DNA of 8,458 nucleotides. Source: Bordetella parapertussis (GTDB lineage Bacteria > Cyanobacteriota > Cyanobacteriia > PCC-6307 > Cyanobiaceae). The DNA is taken from NCBI GenBank assembly GCA_943324725.2, contig CALPMR020000124.1:1-8458 (forward strand). Reading direction: 5' to 3'. Under the pieces are notes generated by a model. That model made no database searches. It saw only the letters and a program-made list of their open reading frames with translations, and was not told the origin of the DNA. A program made the translations under genes and the position numbers. Shown piece after piece: positions 1 to 7,406 of this stretch (position 1 is the first letter of the stretch; each line of letters begins with the position of its first letter).

Positions 1-395
1 GGCCCCTGCAGGCCTTCTCGATCGGCGGCGACCTGATCCCACGCCTGGTCGACGAGATCCCCGTGCTGGCCGTGGCGGCCTGCTGCGCCGAAGGGATCAG
101 CCAGATCCGCGGCGCCGAGGAGCTGCGGGTCAAGGAGACAGATCGGCTGGCGGTGATGGCCCGTCAGCTCAGCGCCATGGGGGCCCAGCTGCAGGAACAC
201 GCCGATGGGCTGACGATCGCCGGCGGGGTGCAACTGCACGGCGCCACCGTCAACAGCGAAACCGATCACCGCGTGGCGATGAGCCTGGCGGTGGCCTCCC
301 TGGTGGCCCGCGGCGACACCTTCCTGCAGGATCCAGAGGCGGCGGCCGTCTCCTATCCGGGCTTCTGGGTGGATCTGGCACGGCTGCGGGCCTGA
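1..395 (+). CDS. aroA: 3-phosphoshikimate 1-carboxyvinyltransferase (EPSP synthase), C-terminal part
   Basis: This is the 3' end of aroA. The gene enters from the left edge, with the first whole codon at base 3 and the stop at 393-395, leaving about 130 residues. EPSP synthase joins shikimate-3-phosphate and phosphoenolpyruvate in the cytoplasm on the way to chorismate and the aromatic amino acids. Visible family motifs are [16 protein letters not shown], which carries the catalytic-type Asp, ELRVKETDR with the conserved Glu and the Lys/Arg pair, and [12 protein letters not shown] near the C terminus. The end of the form VSYPGFW is also typical. The [10 protein letters not shown] wording resembles the class II (Agrobacterium CP4-like) branch more than the E. 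coli branch; this is judged from memory of the motifs. The next gene starts 10 bases after the stop, so the two are probably co-transcribed. Nothing in the visible part looks broken. Confidence 0.95.
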   Translation, partial: PLQAFSIGGDLIPRLVDEIPVLAVAACCAEGISQIRGAEELRVKETDRLAVMARQLSAMGAQLQEHADGLTIAGGVQLHGATVNSETDHRVAMSLAVASLVARGDTFLQDPEAAAVSYPGFWVDLARLRA

Positions 396-405
396 GCCGG
401 CAGCC

Positions 406-1515
406 GTGATGACGGTGCCAGAGATGACGGTGCCAGAGAAGACAGTGCCGGAGCGTAGGCACGAGCTCGGGACGCGCCTCAGCCGCGACGGCAGTTTCAG
501 CCTGTACAGCGCCGAGTTCGGCGAGAGTTTTCACTGCGCCGACGGTGCCCTGGCCGAAGCCCAGCGGGTGTTCGTGGCACCGGCCCAGCTGGAGCGCTTT
601 CCCCCCGGCGACAAGCTGCGGGTGCTGGAGGTGGCCGTGGGCACGGGCACCAACACAGCCACGCTGGTGCAGGCCTGCCTGGAGCGGGGTCTGGAGCTGG
701 ACTGGTGGGGGTTGGAGCTGGATCCCCGGCCCCTGGCGCTGGCCCTGGCCGATCGCGGTTTTCGCCGCCAGTGGCCCGGCCCCGTGCTGGCGGAGCTGGA
801 AACGCTCACCAGCAGCGAACGGCTGCTCTGGGGCGATGGCCGCAGCCGTCTGCAGGAATTGCTGAGCCCTCTCGCCGGTCGCTGCGACCTGGTGCTGCTC
901 GATGCCTTCTCGCCGCGCCACTGCCCCCAGCTCTGGTCGCTGGAGTTTCTGGCGGATCTGGCCGCTCTGCTGGCCCCCGAGGGCCGGCTGCTCACCTACT
1001 GCTCGGCGGCAGCGGTGCGCCGGGCCCTGACGCTCTCCAGCCTGCAGCTGGCGGCCATCACCAGCCCCAACACCACACCAGCCCCAGGGCTGGCCACAAC
1101 CACAGCCACAGCCACAGTCACAGCCGCGACAACGGCGGTGACAACGGGCGAGCCAACCGGCCCAACCCCAACGGCCTGGAGTGCCGGCACCGTGGCCAGT
1201 CCCAGCCCGCTGCCGTTGGGCGGCGTGCTGCGGGCTCTCAGCCCGATGGAGCTGGAGCACCTGGCCTGCCGGGCCGGCGAGCCTTACCGAGATCCAGCGC
1301 GCAACGGCACCGCCGCCGCGATCCTGGCGCGTCGCCAGCGGGATCAGAGCCTCAGCAGCGCCGAACCCGGCAGTCAGTGGCAACGCCGCTGGCGCCTGGC
1401 GCATCGCCATCACCAGCAGCCGGCCGCCGACCCAGGCCAGGACCACGGTCAGGACCACGGCCAGGACCACAGTCAGGACCGCGGCGAGCTGGGCTGCGCC
1501 GATCGGCCCCGGTAG
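406..1515 (+). CDS. mnmD: MnmD-type tRNA (5-aminomethyl-uridine-34) methyltransferase, stand-alone
   Basis: The 369-residue product resembles the methyltransferase half of MnmC (DUF752/Methyltransf_30) without the FAD oxidase domain. This family uses SAM to methylate the aminomethyl group on wobble uridine 34 of certain tRNAs. Motifs in order: FHCADGALAEAQRVF (about 42-56), the SAM loop LEVAVGTGTN (74-83), WGDGR (142-146), LVLLDAFSPRHCPQLW (162-177) and LLTYCSAAAVRRAL (195-208). A picocyanobacterial-style C-terminal segment follows, MELEHLACRAGEPYRDP (281-297), then QWQRRWRLA. Three parts are not family core: a TVPE repeat at residues 3-16, a Thr/Ala/Pro-rich insert at about 219-262 and a QDHG tail at 345-360. 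The start is uncertain: GTG at 406, ATG at 409 or ATG at 424 are all in frame, and no clear Shine-Dalgarno sequence separates them. The gene sits 10 bases after aroA and 27 before glmU. The family assignment is firm; activity and substrate are inferred. Confidence 0.85.
   Translation: MMTVPEMTVPEKTVPERRHELGTRLSRDGSFSLYSAEFGESFHCADGALAEAQRVFVAPAQLERFPPGDKLRVLEVAVGTGTNTATLVQACLERGLELDWWGLELDPRPLALALADRGFRRQWPGPVLAELETLTSSERLLWGDGRSRLQELLSPLAGRCDLVLLDAFSPRHCPQLWSLEFLADLAALLAPEGRLLTYCSAAAVRRALTLSSLQLAAITSPNTTPAPGLATTTATATVTAATTAVTTGEPTGPTPTAWSAGTVASPSPLPLGGVLRALSPMELEHLACRAGEPYRDPARNGTAAAILARRQRDQSLSSAEPGSQWQRRWRLAHRHHQQPAADPGQDHGQDHGQDHSQDRGELGCADRPR
409..453 (+). repeat. 15-bp tandem repeat at the start of mnmD
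   Basis: Three 15-base units lie end to end at 409-423, 424-438 and 439-453. The first two are identical (atgacggtgccagag) and the third differs at three bases. Each encodes Met/Lys-Thr-Val-Pro-Glu, so copy-number change would keep the frame. The first two units each begin with ATG and so duplicate a possible start codon. Confidence 0.9.
1063..1191 (+). repeat. low-complexity Thr/Ala/Pro insert in mnmD
   Basis: This stretch encodes about residues 220-262 of the methyltransferase, almost entirely Thr, Ala, Pro, Gly and Val. Its core at 1095-1124 is five hexamers of the cacagc type (cacaac, cacagc, cacagc, cacagt, cacagc). It lies between the Rossmann-fold core and the C-terminal MELEHL segment, where related proteins have a short connector (from memory). 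An imperfect inverted repeat (1117-1126 with 1133-1142, nine of ten pairs, 6-base loop) falls inside it. The frame is kept throughout and codon use stays GC-rich. Confidence 0.75.
1438..1485 (+). repeat. 12-bp tandem repeat in the mnmD C-terminal tail
   Basis: Four 12-base units lie at 1438-1449, 1450-1461, 1462-1473 and 1474-1485. The consensus is caggaccacggy and each unit differs from it at no more than two positions. They encode QDHG, QDHG, QDHS and QDRG. The tail lies beyond the last conserved segment and is preceded by another His-rich stretch (HRHHQQ). Confidence 0.9.
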
Positions 1516-1542
1516 ATTCCGCCCCAGCCGTCCCGCCCGCCG

Positions 1543-2895
1543 ATGCTCGCCGTTGCCGTCCTGGCTGCCGGAAAGGGAACCCGGATGAAAAGCGACCTGC
1601 CGAAGGTGCTCCAGCCCCTCGCAGGCTCCACCCTCGTCGAGCGGGTGCTGGCCAGCTGTGAGCACCTCGATCCCGAGCGGCGGCTGCTGATCGTCGGCCA
1701 CCAGGCCGAACGGGTGGAGAGCACCCTCGCCGGCCATGGCGGGCTGGAATTCGTGCTGCAGCAACCCCAGAACGGCACCGGCCACGCCGTGCAACAACTG
1801 CTGGAGCCCTTGCGGGGTTTCACGGGCCAGCTGCTGGTGCTCAACGGCGATGTGCCGCTGCTGCGCCCTGAAACCCTCGAACACTTGCTGGAGCAGCACC
1901 GCAACAGCGGCGCCGCCGTCACCCTGCTCAGTGCCCGCCTGGCCGATCCCAGCGGCTACGGGCGGGTGGTCGCCGCTGACAGTGCGGCACACAGTGGTGC
2001 TGTCAGCGCCATCATCGAGCATCGCGACTGCTCCGAAGAACAGCGGCGCAACACCCTCACCAACGCCGGCATCTACTGCTTCGACTGGCCGAAGCTGGCG
2101 GCGGTGCTGCCGCTGCTGGCCAGCGACAACGACCAGGGGGAGCTCTACCTGACCGACACCGTCGCCATGCTCAGCCCGGCCATGCACCTGGAGGTGGCCG
2201 ATGCCGATGAAATCAATGGCATCAACGACCGGCTGCAGCTGGCCCAGTGCGAAGCGGTGCTGCAGGAGCGGCTGCGGCGGCACTGGATGATCGAAGGAGT
2301 GAGCTTCACCGACCCGCTCAGCTGCACCCTCAGCGAAGGCACCCGCTTCGGCCGCGATGTGGTGGTCGAACCCCAGTGCCATTTCCGCGGCGACAACGCC
2401 ATCGCCGCCGGTTGCCGCATCGGGCCCGGCAGCCTGATCGAGAACAGCCGCCTCGGTGAGGCGGTGGAGGTGCTGTTCTCGGTGCTGCGGGATGTGGAAG
2501 TGGAGCAGGGCTGCCTGATCGGCCCCTATGCCCAGCTGCGGGCCGGAGCCCACCTCGGCGCCGGCAGCCGCATCGGCAACTTCGTCGAAGTCAAGAACAG
2601 CCGCCTGGGCGAGGGCGTCAAGGCCAACCACCTCAGCTACCTGGGCGATGCCGATCTCGGCGCCGGCGTCAATGTCGGTGCCGGCACCATCACGGCCAAC
2701 TACGACGGCGTGCACAAACACCGCACCGCCATCGGCGCTGGCAGCAAGACCGGCGCCAACTCCACCCTGGTGGCGCCGATCCGCCTCGGCGAGCGGGTGA
2801 CCGTGGCGGCAGGCTCCACCCTCACCGACGACGTGCCGGCTGGGGCCCTGGCCTTCGGCCGGGCGCGCCAGGTGGTGAAGGAAGGGCGGGGCTGA
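1543..2895 (+). CDS. glmU: bifunctional GlmU: glucosamine-1-phosphate acetyltransferase / GlcNAc-1-phosphate uridyltransferase
   Basis: The complete 450-residue protein is close to the usual length (E. coli about 456). It acetylates glucosamine-1-phosphate with acetyl-CoA and then uridylates the product to UDP-GlcNAc, the precursor of peptidoglycan and lipopolysaccharide, in the cytoplasm. The N-terminal uridyltransferase domain (about 1-228) shows LAAGKGTRM (7-15), LPKVLQPL (19-26), QNGTGHA (76-82), LNGDVPLL with the metal-binding Asp (100-107) and the late metal ligand Asn in INGINDR (225-230). The C-terminal half is a left-handed beta-helix of hexapeptide repeats. It has the catalytic-type His in [14 protein letters not shown] (His 363), then [15 protein letters not shown] and [13 protein letters not shown]. 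The ATG at 1543 is chosen because the protein then begins directly with the beta strand before LAAGKGTRM, as in cyanobacterial relatives. It is probably co-transcribed with aroA and mnmD. All key residues looked for are present. Confidence 0.97.
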   Translation: MLAVAVLAAGKGTRMKSDLPKVLQPLAGSTLVERVLASCEHLDPERRLLIVGHQAERVESTLAGHGGLEFVLQQPQNGTGHAVQQLLEPLRGFTGQLLVLNGDVPLLRPETLEHLLEQHRNSGAAVTLLSARLADPSGYGRVVAADSAAHSGAVSAIIEHRDCSEEQRRNTLTNAGIYCFDWPKLAAVLPLLASDNDQGELYLTDTVAMLSPAMHLEVADADEINGINDRLQLAQCEAVLQERLRRHWMIEGVSFTDPLSCTLSEGTRFGRDVVVEPQCHFRGDNAIAAGCRIGPGSLIENSRLGEAVEVLFSVLRDVEVEQGCLIGPYAQLRAGAHLGAGSRIGNFVEVKNSRLGEGVKANHLSYLGDADLGAGVNVGAGTITANYDGVHKHRTAIGAGSKTGANSTLVAPIRLGERVTVAAGSTLTDDVPAGALAFGRARQVVKEGRG

Positions 2896-3054
2896 GGGCA
2901 GGGCGACCTGGCGCGACGCACCGACGCCTCAGCGCTCCAGTTGTCGATGGGCCGTCGTCGTCGACTCGCCCAGGAGTCCACGGGCCAGTTGTTCCTCCAG
3001 TGCTCGTCAAGGCATCAGCGAGCTCAACGTCAGCCAGGGCCCTGGGCCCCAGCT
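2896..3054. other. junction between convergent blocks; no clear terminator
   Basis: This is the stretch between the glmU stop and the first stop of the minus-strand secreted-protein gene. No rho-independent terminator with a T-run was found. Two weak stems are visible: gctgagg (2891-2897) with cctcagc (2927-2933), 7 pairs and a 29-base loop; and a bulged stem of 2948-2957 with 2962-2972 and a 4-base loop. The minus strand contains protein-like reading in two frames that seems to be a shifted continuation of the secreted-protein gene, ending at 2929. If so, the true gap after glmU is only about 33 bases. Confidence 0.5.
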
Positions 3055-3474
3055 TCAGGGACAGGAACCCTGCCGGCGCTGCCAGCGCCCCAGGGCCTGG
3101 CCGGCGTCGAAATAGCGCTGCTGCTCCACAGCCTGGGTGTACTGGCGCTGTTCAGCCGATTCCGCCCAGGTCCGGGCCTCACAGGGCCCAGGCGGGCGGC
3201 CATCGCCGCCGCCGCCAGCGGCGCCCGGGCTGGGGGCGCCGGCCGCATCCACACCCAGGCGCAAGCGGAACAGGGCCTCCTGGCCGTACTGGGCCCGAAA
3301 GCCATCCACGTCCAGGGGCTGCAGCGATGCGGCCCGCAGCGGTGCAGACGGCGCCATCGCCAGCACGAGGCAACCGAGGGCCAGGGACCCCAGCCGCCGC
3401 AGGGAGCAGCGCCAACCGGAGCGGCACCCACCAGCTCCGCTCAAATCAGAGAAGCGCCAATCAGAGTCACTCAA
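3055..3474 (-). CDS. small secreted protein of unknown function, possibly frameshifted at its 3' end
   Basis: I do not recognise this 139-residue protein. It would start at TTG 3474-3472, overlapping the murF stop in a TTGA motif, with a second in-frame TTG ten codons on. No ATG precedes the hydrophobic segment. Residues 26-48 look like a signal peptide: LRRLGSLALGCLVLAMAPSA followed by a cleavage-like LRA-A. Next come LQPLDVDGFRAQYGQEALFRLRL (51-73), a Gly/Pro/Ala linker (about 77-97) and a charged, probably helical segment from CEARTWAESAEQRQYTQAVE (98-117) to GRWQRRQ (129-135). Cys 98 and Cys 138 would lie outside the cytoplasm, but Cys 138 falls in the last four residues, which may be out of frame. 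Beyond the stop, minus-strand reading continues plausibly via two compensating single-base shifts to a stop at 2929, which would give about 181 residues. Overlap with murF suggests co-translation. An envelope role is only a guess from the signal peptide and neighbour. Confidence 0.55.
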   Translation of the reverse strand: MSDSDWRFSDLSGAGGCRSGWRCSLRRLGSLALGCLVLAMAPSAPLRAASLQPLDVDGFRAQYGQEALFRLRLGVDAAGAPSPGAAGGGGDGRPPGPCEARTWAESAEQRQYTQAVEQQRYFDAGQALGRWQRRQGSCP

Positions 3475-5003
3475 ACCAGTGCCGCCTCCAGCAGCGGCAT
3501 CAACTGCTCGAGAGCTACGCCACGGCTGGCCTTGAGCAACAGCAGATCCCCCGGCGTCAGCCAGGCCGCCAGCGTTGCGGCGGCCTCGGCCGGGGTGTCC
3601 ACCCGCACCAGCCTGGCCATCCCAGCGGCAGCCGCCAGCATCACCTGGCCCTCATCCCCGGCTGCCACGATCACCAGCCCGTCGAGGCCCAGCTCGCGGG
3701 CCCGGACGGCCACCTGCCGATGCAAGGCCAGACTCTGGTCTCCCAGCTCGAGCATGGTGCCGAGCACGGCGTAACGGCGGCGCGGCGGTGAACTGCCCGC
3801 TTCGCGGTCGGGGCTGGGAACGGCCGCGGCGTCAGCCAACAGCTCCAGGGCCGCCAGCATCGCCTCGGGGGAAGCGTTGTAGGTCTCGTCGAGCACCTCG
3901 ATGCCGCCAATCCTGAGCCGGCGGCTGCGACCACCGGGCACCACCACATCCAGGGCAAGCAGCGCCGGCCGGGGCACCCCCAGCTCCTGGGCCACCGCGA
4001 CAGCCAGCAACAGATTGCGGGCATTGTGGCGGCCCTCGAGGGGCAGCTGCAGCACGCTGCCATCCTGCAGACGCAAGCGGGGCTGGCTGCCATCCGCTGG
4101 TCCTGGCGCCACCGAGGCAGCCGGCGCCGCTGCCGCATCGGTGGCTCCAGCAGGGGCGGCATCGCCCCCCGTCCCCTCCAGCGTTCCAATCAGATCGGCC
4201 ACCGGCAGGGCAGGATCAAAGCCCCCGAGCTCATCGGCCAGGCCAACGCGCCGCACCCGCCCGCTCCAGACGGCGGCCAGGGCCCGCTCCAGCAGCGGAT
4301 CGCCGGCCGGGATCACCACCAGGCCATCGGGCCGCAGGGCCGTGGTGATCTCGCACTTGGCTGTGGCGATCGCCTCACGGCTGCCGAGACGGCCGATGTG
4401 GGCCGTGCCGATGTTGGTGATCACCGCCACGTCCGGCTGGGCGCAGCGGCTGAGCCGTTCGATCTCGCCCAGCCCGCGCATGCCCATCTCCACCACCAGG
4501 GCGGCGGTGTCGTCTCCGGCCTTGAGCAGGGTCAGGGGAACGCCGATGTCGTTGTTTTCATTGCCGCTGCTGGCCACCACCGGCCCCAGTGAGGCCAGGG
4601 CGGCACGAATCAGCTCCCGCGTGGTGGTCTTGCCGGCCGATCCGGTCACGGCCACCACCGGGGCCGTGAGGCTCAGGCGCCAGAGGCGGCCCAGTTGCTG
4701 GTAGGCCAGCTGGCTGTCAGCCACGGGCCAGACGGGCCGGCCGAGCCGCTCGGCCAGGGCCTGAACCACGGCCGGCTCGAGGCGATCGCGCTGAACCACG
4801 GCCGCCGCCGCTCGCTTCAGGGCCGCCTCGAGAAAGACATGACCGTCGAATCGCTCCCCCACCAGGGGTACGAACAGGGCGCCATCCAGATCGGCGCGGC
4901 TGTCGGTGCTGATCGTCCGGATCTCCAGGGCACCGGCGGCGTCAGAGCTGAGTCCCCAGGGCTCACCCCAGAGCTCCAGCAATGGATCGAGGCGCACAGC
5001 CAT
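3471..5003 (-). CDS. murF: UDP-N-acetylmuramoyl-tripeptide--D-alanyl-D-alanine ligase (MurF)
   Basis: MurF joins D-Ala-D-Ala to UDP-MurNAc-tripeptide using ATP, the last cytoplasmic step in building the peptidoglycan monomer. Numbering runs from the GTG at 5006, one codon before the ATG at 5003 used here. Features in order: an N-terminal uridine-binding domain with STDSRADLDGALFVPL (33-48), the P-loop TGSAGKTTTREL (121-132), SGNENNDIGVPLTLL (147-161), EMGMRGLGEIERL (173-185), NIGTAHIGRLGS (198-209) with the lysine of AKCEI (about 217) that Mur ligases carbamylate, GRHNARNLLLA (325-335), the C-terminal-domain motif LDETYNASPEAM (372-383) and LLKASRGVALE (490-500). An Ala/Pro/Gly insert at about 277-308 is not part of the usual core. 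The upstream gene's TGA overlaps the ATG by one base (TGATG), or the GTG by four, so translation is probably coupled. All expected motifs are intact. Confidence 0.96.
   Translation of the reverse strand: MAVRLDPLLELWGEPWGLSSDAAGALEIRTISTDSRADLDGALFVPLVGERFDGHVFLEAALKRAAAAVVQRDRLEPAVVQALAERLGRPVWPVADSQLAYQQLGRLWRLSLTAPVVAVTGSAGKTTTRELIRAALASLGPVVASSGNENNDIGVPLTLLKAGDDTAALVVEMGMRGLGEIERLSRCAQPDVAVITNIGTAHIGRLGSREAIATAKCEITTALRPDGLVVIPAGDPLLERALAAVWSGRVRRVGLADELGGFDPALPVADLIGTLEGTGGDAAPAGATDAAAAPAASVAPGPADGSQPRLRLQDGSVLQLPLEGRHNARNLLLAVAVAQELGVPRPALLALDVVVPGGRSRRLRIGGIEVLDETYNASPEAMLAALELLADAAAVPSPDREAGSSPPRRRYAVLGTMLELGDQSLALHRQVAVRARELGLDGLVIVAAGDEGQVMLAAAAGMARLVRVDTPAEAAATLAAWLTPGDLLLLKASRGVALEQLMPLLEAALV
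4103..4150. repeat. quasi-palindrome inside the murF Ala/Pro linker
   Basis: The left arm 4103-4121 (ctgg, one mismatch, gccaccga, ggcagc) pairs with the right arm 4129-4150 (gctgcc, 3-base bulge gca, tcggtggc, one mismatch, ccag) around a 7-base loop cggcgcc. That gives 18 pairs with one mismatch and one 3-base bulge. It lies wholly within the linker-coding part of murF (about residues 286-301). Confidence 0.75.
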
Positions 5004-5756
5004 CACAGCCTGGGCATGGGATCGAGCAGGATCATGCCGGATCCGACCAGGGCCTTACGGCCCAGCAGCCGCTGCTGCCCATCGACCAACTCGAAGTTCT
5101 CGTAGCCGAGGTCGAGGGCCCGCTCACTCCAGCGATCCGCCCACTGCCGGCGACCGGCCGGTGGCAGGGCGCCATAGGCCGGTGCCAGGGTCAGGCGCAG
5201 CAGCGACTGGGCCGGCTCGGGATGGGCCGAGACGATCAGCTGCTGGGGATCGGCCTCGGCCAGCAGCTGCAACAGCGGATCGAGGGCCAGTTCAGCTGGC
5301 GGCGGCTCCCGAGGCGCAGCCGGCAGCGGGCCCGCCTCCTCGCGGCTCTCCCTGGCGATAGTGCCAGGCTCCGGGCTCGGGACGTTGCTGTCCTCAGGCG
5401 GCAAGGCCGCCAGGCGCTGGGGTGAGCGATCTGTCCCGGCCGCAGCGAACGGCCGGGACAGATCGGAAGTCGGCGCGGCGACCGGCCCTGGCAGTGCCGA
5501 GGGCCCCTGGCTCCGCGGCAGCAGACGCCAGCCGATCCAGGGCAGGGCCAGCAAGAGGGCCAGCAAGAGTGGCCAGAACAGGACCTGCAGGGGGCGGGGC
5601 CAGAAGCCAGGCACCGACAGATCCCCTTCGCGGTTGCGGCGCCAGAGGGCCCGCAGTTGCAGGCCTAGATCGGCGACGACGGCCCTGAGATCCTGGCCGA
5701 GCAGGCCCCAGGGGTTCTGGTAGGTGGCCGGCAGATCGGCTGGGGAGTCGGGCCGT

Positions 5757-5767
<11 letters not shown>
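5003..5767 (-). CDS. single-pass membrane protein of unknown function, between glgA and murF
   Basis: This 254-residue protein is not assigned to any function. I chose GTG at 5767-5765 because it gives an 11-base overlap with the end of glgA; a GTG at 5821 is also in frame but would add 18 Ser/Pro/Cys residues inside glgA. Layout from the chosen start: a polar head with [20 protein letters not shown] (18-37), [10 protein letters not shown] (41-50) and PGFWPRPLQ; one membrane segment [19 protein letters not shown] (about 62-80); a long Pro/Ala-rich linker (about 87-157) holding a perfect DNA inverted repeat; and a C-terminal domain from [20 protein letters not shown] to [10 protein letters not shown]. 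The positive charges before the membrane segment suggest the N terminus is inside and the C-terminal domain outside, though the arginines just after it (WRLLPRS) weaken that. I recall similar unnamed proteins in other picocyanobacteria at this locus. The stop overlaps the murF start, so a cell-wall link is possible but unproven. Confidence 0.85.
5427..5465. repeat. perfect 16-bp inverted repeat in the linker of the membrane protein
   Basis: The left arm 5427-5442 (cgatctgtcccggccg) and right arm 5450-5465 (cggccgggacagatcg) are exact reverse complements with a 7-base spacer, cagcgaa. The hairpin is inside a coding region, in the segment read as [14 protein letters not shown] on the minus strand. 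There is no T-run, so it is not a normal terminator. Confidence 0.95.
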
Positions 5768-7313
<1,546 letters not shown>

Positions 7314-7368
7314 GGGGTTCAGGCGCCGTGCAGCGCAGTGGTCTGGCGGGCGCAACTCTACGGGTCAC

Positions 7369-7396
7369 ATCAGAACCCCCCCCCCTGCATTAGCAA
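7369..7396 (-). promoter_or_regulatory. possible glgA promoter with a G10 tract in the spacer
   Basis: Read on the minus strand, TTGCTA (7396-7391, four of six matches to a -35 box) is followed by a 16-base spacer and TCTGAT (7374-7369, four of six matches to a -10 box). The spacer is ATGCA, ten G and one T. Transcription would begin near 7361, leaving a leader of about 48 bases before the glgA ATG. The boxes are weak, and the proposal rests mainly on position in the only sizeable gap upstream of glgA. Confidence 0.3.
7376..7385. repeat. homopolymer run of ten C (G on the minus strand)
   Basis: Ten consecutive C lie in the gap between the L,D-transpeptidase gene and glgA. It was the only mononucleotide run of this length noticed in the window. 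It is non-coding in the chosen annotation. Confidence 0.95.
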
Positions 7397-7406
7397 CCCC
7401 GGGGTT
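7395..7406. repeat. 12-bp perfect palindrome at the 3' end of the L,D-transpeptidase gene
   Basis: aaccccggggtt is its own reverse complement and includes the last base of the stop codon (TGA at 7408-7406). It has no loop and no T-run, so it is a poor hairpin terminator. It could be a dimer-binding site or chance in GC-rich DNA. Confidence 0.5.

Noticed and set aside
1078..1093. Short inverted repeat ccagccc/gggctgg in mnmD
   Set aside because: Seven pairs with a 2-base loop is not stable as drawn and is expected by chance in GC-rich DNA.
250..2721. Very long (823-codon) open frame on the minus strand
   Set aside because: It runs antisense to aroA, mnmD and glmU, all of which have clear family motifs. 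Its product is low-complexity (Gln, Gly, Ala, His, Val) with no recognisable domain. High GC at third positions removes stops from antisense frames.
2891..2972. Stems between glmU and the minus-strand block as a bidirectional terminator
   Set aside because: The stems are short or bulged, one loop is 29 bases, and there is no T-run on either strand.
2941..3774. Long plus-strand frames (277 and 263 codons) after glmU
   Set aside because: They lie antisense to the secreted-protein gene and murF and show only Ser/Ala/Arg/Pro-rich sequence without domains.
4366..4789. Two HIP1 octamers (gcgatcgc) at 4366-4373 and 4782-4789
   Set aside because: HIP1 is abundant in many cyanobacteria, but two copies in 8.4 kb is not clearly above expectation at this GC content, so no enrichment is claimed.
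7314..7355. N-terminal extension of glgA
   Set aside because: The 14 extra residues ([14 protein letters not shown]) do not resemble the family, which begins at the MRILFAAAE found at 7313.
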